A stretch of 64,000 bases of DNA from Kalmusia sp. IMI 367209. Lineage: Eukaryota > Ascomycota > Dothideomycetes > Pleosporales > Didymosphaeriaceae. The stretch covers positions 124,001-188,000 of the forward strand of contig JAPEUQ010000018.1 of the NCBI GenBank assembly GCA_027946365.1. Reading direction: 5' to 3'. This document shows, piece by piece, positions 31,908-42,063 of this stretch (within the stretch, counting starts at the first letter, position 1; each line of letters begins with the position of its first letter). The position numbers were made by a program, and so were the translations under genes. The notes beneath the pieces were generated by a model that was given only the letters and a program-made list of their open reading frames with translations, had not been told where the DNA came from and searched no databases.

Positions 31908-33213
31908 TCAAGGCCCCTGCGTAACCTTGAACAGGTCCGCAATAACATCCTTCACACCAGGATTCCTCCAGTCGGAAAAGTCGCTTTTGAGCACGCCCCA
32001 CGATTCCTGCACACAGTTAGCTTCCCAGCCCTTATATCTCCACCCTCGGGCAGGGGGAAAAACTCACATCTTTATCCACGTTCCCATCCCTCACATAATA
32101 ACTCCCCTGCAGGGCCCACAGGGCCCAATCCCCATCGTTACCCTTGACATAATCGACCAAGCATGTGAGATAATCATAGTCCTCCTGGGTCTCGATGCCA
32201 TGCCTCTCGGGCGGCCCGCCAGCCTGGCTGAAGCCGAACTCGGATAGCCAGAGCGGACCCGTGTACGCCTTGCCCTGCTGCAGCAGGAAGCCGCTCGTGC
32301 CGCCGATGGTGACGCTCTTCCAGACGCCGCAGTTCTTGAAGCTCGCGATCCAGTTGGGCGTGAAGGTGTAGTGGTGCCACTCGTACACGACCTTGTCGCC
32401 GAACGGGCTGCGGTCCAGCGGCTGGTTGCGCAGGAACGAGATGTCGGTCGAGCTCAGCGTGCCGCCCATGACGATGAGCAGGTTGGGGTTGGCCTCGTGC
32501 ACGGCTTTCGCGCCTTGCACGATGTACGTGTACCATGCGTCGCGCGACTGCACGACGGGCACTTCGCGGATCTCGTTGCGCAGCCCGATGCCGGCGACGG
32601 CTGGGTGGTTGGCGCTGAATTGCGCCATGGCGCGCAGGCCGGAGGCCCACTGCGTCGTGTTGAAGAAGCGCGAGTTGGAGTCGACGTAGCCTGGCGCTTC
32701 GTCCCACCAGCCGTTGCCGTCGTCGAGGTTGCAGCACCAGCTCGCTTTGCTGACGTGGTTGTCTAGAATCACGCGGAGGCCCTTTTGGCCTAGTGAGTCG
32801 ACGACGTGACCGAAAGCTTCGCCGACGGATGCATTCTCGATCCAGGCGTTGTTGGACTTGACGCGTGTCCAGAGGTCGTTGACGGCGTTCTTGTCTGCAC
32901 CGGTGCGGTCGGCGAGCGTAGAGAAGGAGGTGGAGACTTTGAGACCTTGGTCGAGCGCCATATCGATGCTGAAGGTGAGGCGTACGCAGTTGAAGCCTTG
33001 GTCTGCGATCCATTTTGCGAGGGTGTCGACGGACTGGTGCTGTAGACCCTCGGGAATGTGTGCTTCCATGTGGCCTGCCCAGTTAAGGCAGCGCAACTTG
33101 AATCTTTTGTTTTCTGAGTCGAGGATCCATCGCGATGATGTGTGGAGGGGTGTGAATTGTGCGGCTGCTGTTGCGGTGAGAAGGAGCATGCTCCAGACGG
33201 TGGTTAGGAGCAT
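31908..33213 (-). CDS. Secreted glycoside hydrolase family 5 glycanase
   Basis: The model is complement(join(31908..32006,32068..33213)), 414 residues, with a 61-nt GT-AG intron. A signal peptide (MLLTTVWSMLLLTATAAAQ) is followed by a (beta/alpha)8-type sequence. LNWAGHMEAHIPEGL and FNCVRLTFSID are the early strands, and LDNHVSKASWCC is the conserved DNH region. The catalytic acid lies in GIGLRNEIRE, the conserved His in YEWHHYTF, and the nucleophile Glu in LWLSEFGFSQ. The protein probably hydrolyses beta-linked plant or fungal glucans or mannans outside the cell; substrate class is not decided. The coding region is GC-rich compared with its flanks, consistent with strong codon bias. Confidence 0.9.
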
Positions 33214-34116
33214 CTTGCGTCGCTATTACAAGAGTTCGAAGTACGATTGACGTAACGGTGGATGTTGAATAGCCATTGCGTTTATAAACATGTGAGTGAG
33301 TATACTTAGCCGGATGTATTTTCGTATTCGGACATGGATGAGTGCTTCGGACTACTACCTACCATTTGCGGCAACACCGCCCCGGCGGAACTGACCTATG
33401 GTAATATCTTGCGAGGGGCAGCATGGCCTTTTCGGGTACCTGCGCGAGGCGGGGTAGTTGTCGTAGAAGTACGACCATTGGAGATGGATATTATGTGCTG
33501 CCTTTTCAGGGAGATTTATGACCATGTGGTGTGCTCGTTGGCGTGAACACGAAGACAGTGGACTGCTTTACGGATGAGGTTAGAAGGCGATAGGATGCTT
33601 TACCATGCTAGGCGCATGAAAGTTCAGCTTCTTTGGCTGGGGCTGCATAGTCGAGGAGCAGTGTGGAGTAGACGGCAACCACAAAGCATAGGTCGTAGGC
33701 CATGCCTACGGTAATGAAGTGAACCTTCTCGCCATTTCTATTCGCTAGGTGGGGGCGAAAGGATCACAAGTCGAGGAGACAGCGTCCACCGATGGCTGGG
33801 CGTTTCATCTTCGAGGAGCAAGGAATGAAAGCTCCGAACAGGCGTGGCGCAGTAACTTTAAAGATGCTTGGAGCAGCGGACTTGGGCACGATGTGTGACA
33901 CTAGTGGCGCATGCGAAGATTCTTGCACTATACACTGTGCTGTCGTTTAAGCTGATTGTCTTCGTTTATATTGGGATTTAGCCATCTCGACTCTGCACAC
34001 GTGAACATGAAAAAGTGTTTGTTACCTAGGTGCTTCCTCCTTGAGCCATTGGTCACATTTTACTTATTCGATCTACTGTCTCCGTGATACCATCTACGGT
34101 CTCGCGATTTGTTCTA
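33214..34116. other. Intergenic, nothing recognised
   Basis: Promoter side of the GH5 gene and 3' flank of the methyltransferase. No supported gene. Confidence 0.4.
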
Positions 34117-35485
34117 CTATCTCTTTGATTCCATCTGCAATCCCTGTGGCCCGATCCGTTGTTTCTGTGGCTTGATGCGCTGTTTATGCCGTTCGTTCAA
34201 CCACTGTCGTAAACCCTGATAGTCATTGAACAAGACTGAATTTATAGGCCTGCCGAGTGGAGTCCCTTGCCCATGAGACACATAATCAGTCCACGAACTA
34301 GACGACGAATAAGTCGGAAAAGCAACGTCATCGTACGAGTCTGCAGCGCTGCTGCTTTTCCCAAGCCATTGTGTGCCTGCGCCGCGCCAGCAGAGGACGG
34401 AGCGCGCGTTGCCCTCGCCAAGCACGGGGAACTCTTCCGGTACTGCTGCCGCTTCGCTCGGCTCGTCGGGTTGCTCCCGCCATATTTCTATGCCATCGAA
34501 GATGTGCATTGCTCGCGCTGTGCGGGCAACACGCAGCGCCTGGTCAAGGTCCGCAACCTCGAGCAATACGACCTTGGCCTCGACGTGCCGTGCTATGTCC
34601 AAGAGAGGCTGGTAGAACGCATCGCCTCGTTCGGCGTCGGTGCGACCGGCTTCGGCAGAAGGCACGAGAGCTAGTTTTGGTTCAAAAATGCGCACGGAGC
34701 GCGTCGTTGTCTTCCAGTAGGCTGACGGCGAGATGTACGGCGGGTTCGATATGATGATGTCCCAGAAGACTGGCAACTTTGCCAAGCGGAGAGTCGTTAG
34801 TAGAGGGGGTATGGCTCCTTCGACTAGGTCGGCAAATTGATCAATGAGCACATCTGCCTTGACATAACCTATCGCGCCCTTCTCTACCAAGGCTTTCGTT
34901 TTGCGCACGCGCTTGAGGTTGTGAGCAGCGAGGCGCAATGCTTCGTCGGCGACATCGACACCCAGAATGCGCAGGTCGGTGTTGTGGCGTGCAGCGTAGA
35001 GCTCGTGGTGGAAGAGAAGCGGTATGGCGCCAGTGCCCGTACAAAGGTCCAGCACGCGCAGCTCGCTGGGCAGACTCGGAGCATCGCAAATAGCATGTAC
35101 GAGGCGCTGAACAGATGTAGCTGTATCCTGCCTGTCTACGCATTAGCCTATGCTCGCCTCCATTTCGAGCTTGATGTCAGCGCACCGAGGGATGAGTACG
35201 CCGGGTCGACAGCGAATCTCGAGATTCCCGAAGTATTCGGTGCCAATTATGTATTGCAGCGGCCTCCCCAAAGCTCTCTGCTTCACTAGATCGCGTAATA
35301 ACGCGCTTTTAGACGCAGTGTCGCCCTTTCTGCTACGGGCTTTTTGCGACATTGTCGACGTGTTCGCGGAGCCAGCGCAGCTCGTTCTGCGCGGCACGTA
35401 GGTCGCGGCAGGGTGGAAGGAGTCGCGGAAGGAGCGGGTCTATAGCATAGGCTTTGCGAAGCAGCGAGGTAGGTATGCGCGGCAT
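34117..35485 (-). CDS. MTQ1: MTQ1/HemK-type N5-glutamine methyltransferase with an apparent 1-nt frameshift
   Basis: Two exons, complement(34117..35131 and 35186..35485), are separated by a 54-nt GT-AG intron. Family signatures are LQYIIGTEYFG, GVLIPRQDTATSV, VLDLCTGTGAIPLL (SAM-binding loop) and IISNPPYIS (the diagnostic NPPY). Orthologues methylate the Gln of the GGQ motif in (mitochondrial) release factors. The conserved N-terminal part (MPRIPTSLLRKAYAIDPLLP to AQNELRWLREHV) is in a different frame from the rest. One extra base in the A-run corresponding to 35341-35345 explains this: exon lengths minus one nucleotide give exactly 438 codons. It is either a sequence error or a true null allele. 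Confidence 0.8.
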
Positions 35486-36237
35486 GTCAGTCGCGAATAC
35501 ATAACGTGCGGTGGTGCGATCGTATGTTGTGTCGCGTCCAGAGATATGTACTGCAGTGTGTTAGTAGGAATCTCCCACATGGGACAGTACCTACTAGAGA
35601 ACAGCTACCAAACCAAAATTATGGAGTCTGCTGATAGCACGGTAAGAGTTGGACGTCGCTCGCGAAATTGCAGGCATGTCACAGTTGCAGCGAGCTATTA
35701 GATGGGGATCCTTGTTCGCTCTAGCCCCATATAGGCGGACACTACGGGAGTACAAATACACTAGAAACCTCATTGACTATAGGAATGAACTAGCACGCCT
35801 TTAAGACTTTTGCAGGAGAACTGACTTAAGAAAACATGCTATGCTTTATGGTGATTCATCGAATATCTATTGATCGCAAAGCCTAGCTAGAGTACATCGG
35901 AAGGTATTGACGTCGGACCAGCCTCAAAAGAAAGGAGGAAAGGGACAGTACTGTGCTGCTCCTCCATTGAGAATCCGTTCCTGTTCAACGCAGACAAAAG
36001 AAACCTTTGAACGCCATCCGAATCAGATCAGACACAGTCAGATCATGCGCAGCTCTGGCGCTGTAACGAAGACCCATCGATGTAAATACTATTCAAAACG
36101 TCCTCAACGTCTTGAAACGACGACTAGAAACCCCAAAACAGAATATTTCCCAAGCCGATACGATTCGAAAAAGAATCTATTCATTGTCAGCTCCAGCTTG
36201 GGTGTATGCAGCATGCATCCTACCCGTCAGGAGACCA
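35486..36237. other. Intergenic, nothing recognised
   Basis: Upstream flank of the methyltransferase. A 114-codon plus-strand frame at 35907 looks spurious. Confidence 0.4.
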
Positions 36238-37320
36238 TCAGACTTGTTTAGCCTCTGCAGCCTTCTTAGGCTGTTCAGAATTCGGGGCCGACTCAACGGT
36301 ACCCTTCGCGATGTGTGCGCGAAGGTCCTTGCCTACAAGTGTCTTGTACTCGCCCACGGGCAGGTCCTTCGTAGCCTCACGCTTGGCTTCATTCTCGCGT
36401 CGAAGCTCAAGGTCGCCACCCTTGACGAAAGCCGCGTAGTTGCCCCAAGCGCCAAGGGCAGCGCAACCAGGCTTTTGAACTGGTCGATCGTCGGTCGATT
36501 CGGCCTTCTTGTGGTGGACTGAAGGGCCCTGGGTGGGCTGCTTCGAATACTTGACATTTGGACCGCGCTGGCTCTGCTGCTGGACTTGAAAGCTGCCCGA
36601 CTTGTTGGCAAAACCAGGTCGGTTACCCTGCGGAGTGCGATTGTTGTACGACTTCTGGGCAGGGGCGTGTTGGTTACCCTGCTGAGGGCGGTTGTTGTAT
36701 GGAACGTTGGAGCGATTGCGGTTAGAGCTGAAGCCGTTGAAGCCGTTCTGGCTGGCGTTGAAGGCCTTGGAGCCGTTCTGATGGGAGTTGAAACTCTTGG
36801 AGCCATTCTGGTTCGAGTTGAACGCCTTGGAGCGGTTTTGGTTCGAGCCGACGCCTTTGAAGCCGTGCTGATTGGGGTTGAAGGCTTTGGGGCCGTTCTG
36901 ATTAAGAGTGGTAGTCTTGAAGCCGCTCTGGTTTGGGTTGAAGGCCTTGAAGCCGTTCTGATGAGAGGTGAAACCCTTGGAGCCGTTCTTGTTCAAGTCG
37001 AAAGCCTTAGGGCTGTTTTGGTTCGAGTTGACACCCTGGAAGCCAGCACGATTGCCGCTGGAAGCCACAGCGCCGCTGTGACTCACCTTTGAAATGGGCG
37101 GGCTGTTGGGGGTGTTGTCTGAAGTCTGCGAGCTATCGTGGCTATCCTTGGAGCCCGATGAGCTCCTGTGATGGGGAGCAGAGGAGGTGGATGACTCGCT
37201 CTTGGTCTCGAGAGGAGCCGCACGCTCGACTTGGGGAGTAGTGACAGCCATAACTTGGTTCATGGTGTTTTCAGTCTTATGTATTGAAAGTTTGTGGATC
37301 AGGAGAATTTGTGTGAGCAA
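36238..37320 (-). CDS. Asn/Gln-rich protein with tandem decapeptide repeats
   Basis: Single exon of 360 residues; the second Met (37263) is an alternative start. The Ser-rich N-terminus is followed by about ten tandem decapeptides from residue 98 with consensus N-x-N-Q-N-G-x-K-A-F. A Gln/Asn/Arg-rich stretch comes next, and then a more ordered, charged C-terminus (GCAALGAWGNYAAFVKGG, LELRRENEAKREATKDLPVG, GKDLRAHIAKGTVES). No signal peptide or membrane segment. The repeats are low-complexity and intrinsically disordered. The C-terminal part looks like a conserved helical module, so this may be an RNA-associated or stress-granule-type protein, but that is only inference. I do not recognise the family. 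Confidence 0.6.
   Translation of the reverse strand: MLTQILLIHKLSIHKTENTMNQVMAVTTPQVERAAPLETKSESSTSSAPHHRSSSGSKDSHDSSQTSDNTPNSPPISKVSHSGAVASSGNRAGFQGVNSNQNSPKAFDLNKNGSKGFTSHQNGFKAFNPNQSGFKTTTLNQNGPKAFNPNQHGFKGVGSNQNRSKAFNSNQNGSKSFNSHQNGSKAFNASQNGFNGFSSNRNRSNVPYNNRPQQGNQHAPAQKSYNNRTPQGNRPGFANKSGSFQVQQQSQRGPNVKYSKQPTQGPSVHHKKAESTDDRPVQKPGCAALGAWGNYAAFVKGGDLELRRENEAKREATKDLPVGEYKTLVGKDLRAHIAKGTVESAPNSEQPKKAAEAKQV
36730..37029 (-). repeat. Ten tandem 30-bp repeats encoding decapeptides
   Basis: Ten units in register encode variants of NxNQNGxKAF, including NPNQSGFKTT, NPNQHGFKGV and NSHQNGSKAF. Units are diverged rather than identical, so the array is not a recent expansion. Confidence 0.85.
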
Positions 37321-39312
37321 GTGAGCAAAGCGGAAGAGTATGGAGAAAAGGTCGCAAGGGCAGCGGAGAGATAGTTATATAGTATTTAGGCGGCAGGCCA
37401 AGCGAGGGTATTGAGGACAATACCACACTTCTCACCGCTGGTCAGTGCTTTCATCGGCGTGGTGACGCGGTTGCGACTCCCAGCCGCCCTGATTATTGTC
37501 CAGGCGGAAGCGCTGATTGGCCCAGCCGTGCGCTCGTGATGGCTCGTTGCTCCGTTGCTCGGCGGTGAAAGAGCACGACCAGAGGAGCACAATAGGCGGC
37601 GGTCCCGCTCGTGCCTAGCAGACAATAGCTAAGCGACTCTATTGTCACTGTGGAGTTGAATAGAGAGGCGCGACTAGTAATTACGAGTAAGGGTATATGG
37701 TACATGTGAAGGTGAGTCTTTATTATATACGTGAATATGGTGCGCGATATCAGCAATCCATGGCTACTATTTGGGGAGGGTGACTCATTCATGATTGAAC
37801 TTCGGTCGGGTGGGATTGGCTGAAACGCTCAACTCTATGTTTCTTAGTTCTGCTTTGCTAGAACCACGGGTTGCTAGTCGATTGACTCAATAGCCAAGAA
37901 TCTTGTAGAACTGTGAAGGAACTCGCATAACACCTCCAATCAATACTGTTAGCAATAGCTTGTTCTTTTCCGACACGCGAATAGGTGATCATGCACAAGT
38001 GGTGCCGCTAATTTGGGTGGTTTGCTCTCTTCGGATGAGTCAAACGCTTTCACCGGAAGGGCGATGCATGTGGCATGTCCACGAGGGGCCTGGGGGCGCT
38101 CGTGTTGTATAGATCCTGTTGTAAGAACGCGCCTTGTGGTAGCTTCTAAACAACAAATGCGAGGAGCAATTCAAGGAATCCCGATCGCGGCTCTGGCGCT
38201 GCAGCCTCTAGAATTCCCATCTGGTCTTGCTCTAGCGATACGCGGCTTGCGTGTAAGACGCATCAGGATCGCTCTTTCCTCCCCGTGGCCTTGGCGGCTC
38301 GCATGGTCGTTGCCTCCGTGCCCCGATTTTAACATGTCTTGTGCGGTCTTGTAAGCCATCATACCACATCTTCATTCGTAACCATCAAATCGTGCTTCTT
38401 CTTACTGCTCATACGTCGTCTCTTTCGCCCGGAGTCTGGCTGCTCGCCCTCGTCCAGCAGATGCTTCCAAACTCAGCCATCGGCCGCCATCTTCATACAC
38501 GTCAGTGACAGCACTCGCGCCAGCTCGCCATGCCGTTCAATGCGGTGACCTGCTTGATCAGTGGTATTAGGGCTATGCGAACACATCCATTCGTTCGAGG
38601 GTTGCTGTCGTGTTGCTTGACGTCCAACGCCCGCCCAACAGGCGTCGTCGCTTACACGCTAGGCCGAAACCCCCACTGGCTCCGTCCCAATGAATCATGG
38701 GTAAACACCAAGCCCTCCTAATGATCCTTCCACGTATCTCAGCGACCTTGTCGAACTGCCGGAACGCCATTCTCTTGTCAATAGTTTCCATGTGAGTTGT
38801 TCTATCGAACCCTCGAGGTAGCGACAAGTAGATGCAAACATGCGGCACGGCGGTGCAATGCTTCATGTAACCAATGATCCGTCTCTTTTTGACCAAAGCA
38901 CTCTTCCTGGGCGTGGGAGCAATAGAATGTGCGTCTACCAGAACTCCGGAACGTCCCTGCAGTTAATCTACCATGTCTATCCGGGCAGATGGCGAGGCTT
39001 TTGCCTCCGCTCAAGCTTCAGAATACACCTGTCTTCGCTCTGATCCTTCCCCACATCCAACTTGGATAGAGTGCCAAGTCCTCTCCGCCTGACAACCTTT
39101 TAGCACCTCCCATTTGTGGGGTCCCCGCATGTGCGCTCTCTTTGGCGACGCAGGCGACTTGGCAGGGCGTTCGGCAGATGGCTAAATGGACTCCCTATCA
39201 ACTGGTCTGGGCGCAGATGATCCTGGCTGATCGTCGTTCTTAAAGAAGGTAGCTTCCGCGAAACATTGCATCCTCGTGTGCTGCTTCGACTTTGATTTCA
39301 CCCTCGGACACA
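37321..39312. other. Long intergenic stretch, no supported gene
   Basis: Two kilobases between the repeat protein and the sugar permease. Several 60-113-codon frames occur on both strands but none has domain signals or convincing splice sites. Unannotated short genes cannot be excluded. Confidence 0.35.
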
Positions 39313-41037
39313 ATGGCGGAAGCAAGAAAAGACGCATGGACGACGCATTGGCGGCTATTCCTTGCTTGTGGGGTCATGATTTTGAGCCCCTTCCAATATG
39401 GAATCGATTTCGGTATGATTGGTGGTTTGCAGGCTATGGTCGGCTTCCTGGAGGTGTGTTACTCGTACCTCTTCTAGCAAAGCATACTGAAGTGGCTCAG
39501 GTCTACGGCTACCGGACTCCCACATCGCCTACAGGATGGAACATTGCAACTGAACGTCAGCAATTGATCTCCTCTCTCATGACACTCGGCGCCTTTATCA
39601 GTTCTGGCACCGCCGGTCTCATTGCAAACAAGCTTGGTCGAAGAGCTTGCCTTTGGGCGGCCTGTGTCACATGTTGTGTAGCCAACATTATTATGATGAC
39701 TACCACGCACATTGGTGCGCTATATGTTGGCCGTCTTGTCATCGGATTCGCAAACGGTTACTTTATGACATTCTCACAACTATACATTCAAGAGAGCAGC
39801 ACCGCCAAATTCCGCGGTCTGTTTTTGACTGGCTTCCAATTCTTCACCTCTTTCGTTCGTAACAGTGCTCTAAAGATATGGTAGTAGCTAATAGTATGTA
39901 GGGTACTTTGATTGGCACGATCGTAGACTGGGCCACCGCAAAACGCCCGGACAAGTCATCATACCTGATACCTCTCGGCCTAATATACGTCGTTCCCTTC
40001 TTTCTTAGCATTGGCATGTTCTTTATCCCAGAATCGCCACGATGGCTCATTCTACAAGGACGATACGAAGAAGGGAAGAAGTCGCTCGACTGGCTGCGCC
40101 CAGACGGTCACGATACAGCGGCGGAGGCTGCTGAAATCAGGGCGGCCATTGACAAAGAGAAGGAGATGAGCTCTGGAGTGGGTTGGGTCGATATGGTCAA
40201 AAATCCTGTGGATCGCAGGCGGACTTTCCTCGCCATAGCTGCCGTCTCTCTACAAGCTGCGTCAGGGGCCATGTTCATCATTGGTGAGTGACACTTATCT
40301 GTAAACGCTACCGCGCAGTTATTGACATGTGACCAGCATATAAAGCCTACTTCCTCACCATGGCGATGGTGTCGAACCCATTCGCCATGTCTAATGTGCT
40401 CAGCTGCATCGGCATTCTAGCCATTATAGCCAACTCCCTCATCATTGTCAAGTTCGGCAATCGTCGCGTCCTCCTCATAACCGGCCTCCTCGTCTGCGGG
40501 ATCCTTCAACTCATCATTGCAATCGTATACGACAAAAAACGACGCACAAAGAACACAGGTACGATCATTGTCGCCCTATCATGTCTCTACATGTTTAGCT
40601 ACAACGGTCTCATTGCAACCTACGCATGGTTGGCTGGTGGAGAGATCCCCACGCAGCGTCTCCGCTCCCATACCTTTGGTCTCGCCGCAGCCGTTGGTTT
40701 TGCTGGCGCTTGGCTCACCACCTTCACCGCGCCCTACTTTATCAATCCCGCCGCCCTCAACTGGGGACCTCGCTATGGATATATCTGGTTTCCGTCTTGT
40801 GTCATCGCGGCAGCCTGGGTCTTCTTCTTCCTACCCGAGGTGAAGAACCGCACGTTGGAGGAAATCGATGAGATGTTTGAAGCACGGTTGCCGGCGAGGA
40901 AGTTCGGATCGTACAAATGCGTGGGTGTCTTGAATACGTTGGATGCGAAGGCGCGGAAGAGCATCGAGAAAGAGCATACACTCGAGGTGCTGAGAAATGA
41001 GAAGGTACAGGCCGAGACGTCGGTTGCGAAGGAGTAA
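39313..41037 (+). CDS. MFS sugar transporter
   Basis: The model is join(39313..39453,39501..39854,39902..40283,40337..41037), 525 residues, with three GT-AG introns of 47-53 nt. Sugar-porter signatures are present: FQYGIDFGMIGGLQAM at the first helix, ANKLGRRACLW (the GRR loop), PESPRWLILQGR after helix 6 and the PEVKNRTLEEIDEMF variant of the PETKG motif at the end. About twelve hydrophobic segments are visible. These proton symporters bring hexoses or alpha-glucosides across the plasma membrane; the exact sugar cannot be read. The isolated position gives no metabolic context. Confidence 0.92.
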
Positions 41038-42063
41038 CCTGGACTTGTTAGAATGGAGCGAAAGTAAAGCGTCCTTGCTTGAGCGAGGTGCATGCAAATA
41101 ATGCAATATCATTTGCCTTAGATGCGCCTCCAAACGTCAAAGCAACAAATCATCACCCAATCCTGTCTGTGAATTGAAGTCCACGACCAAGCAAATGTCA
41201 GCTTGGCGCACGTAGATACTTCCAGCCAACCCCCAACTCCCATCACAGGTTGCTTGTGCACGAAGTAGCAGGCGGTGCCTCGACCCCCAGAAAACTCATC
41301 CTTGGATTCATCAACAGACTCTGACCGAATCCAAATCTCAGCGTGCAAGAATCATGACGCTGGATGGAGCACCTTCCAGAACCGTCAAAAGCTTTCTTCT
41401 CCCTCTTCCGTACCACCAATAGCACCGCTAGAAGAGCCATATCCCAGCCAGCCAACACGCGGCCAGACTCACAGATGCAGCCGATGAATGCGGGATTACT
41501 CCTAGTAGCAAAGCCATGACTAACATGTGAACGACGACGAAGCGCAGGTGAGAATCATCATATAAGAGGTGAAAAATACCGTGAAATTGACGTGCTGCGT
41601 AGCACCGTCTGATTGAAGTTTGGTCCGATGGAAGTCGGTGTGGTTTCGAAGACTTGGAATCTTCGCAGGGCCGGAAATGATTTGCGCCCCATTTCGTCAT
41701 TTACTTCGAATACACTCACTCTGCGCTTGTTGGGATACCTTGGTTGTTTGTGTCACACCGAGGGAGTCACCAAAGTTAATATCAACATTCAAGTAGTGAG
41801 TCGAGATAGGGAAGGAGGAATGTTGATACATAACCTTTCTATTCAAGACCGATATGACAGAACATGCTACAATATAAGGGTATATCTCTACTCCCCCGCC
41901 ACACTTCCACCCACGACTCCTAGTTTCACTCCCCATACGTCGTACTCATGAGTAAGTATGTTCTGGGGTAATTCGGCCCGCGATACAACACCGCCCTCTA
42001 TCAACCAAGCACCCTCTCCACCGTCCAAGCCCCTTCCCCACCTCCCGTCTTTGCACGACCCTC
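41038..42063. other. Intergenic between convergent genes
   Basis: 3' flanks of the sugar permease and the DEAH helicase. No gene recognised. Confidence 0.4.

Noticed and set aside
32174..33045. Arg/Gln-rich 279-codon frame and plus-strand frames over the GH5 gene
   Set aside because: Alternative frames of a GC-rich coding region; the GH5 frame has catalytic motifs and a signal peptide.
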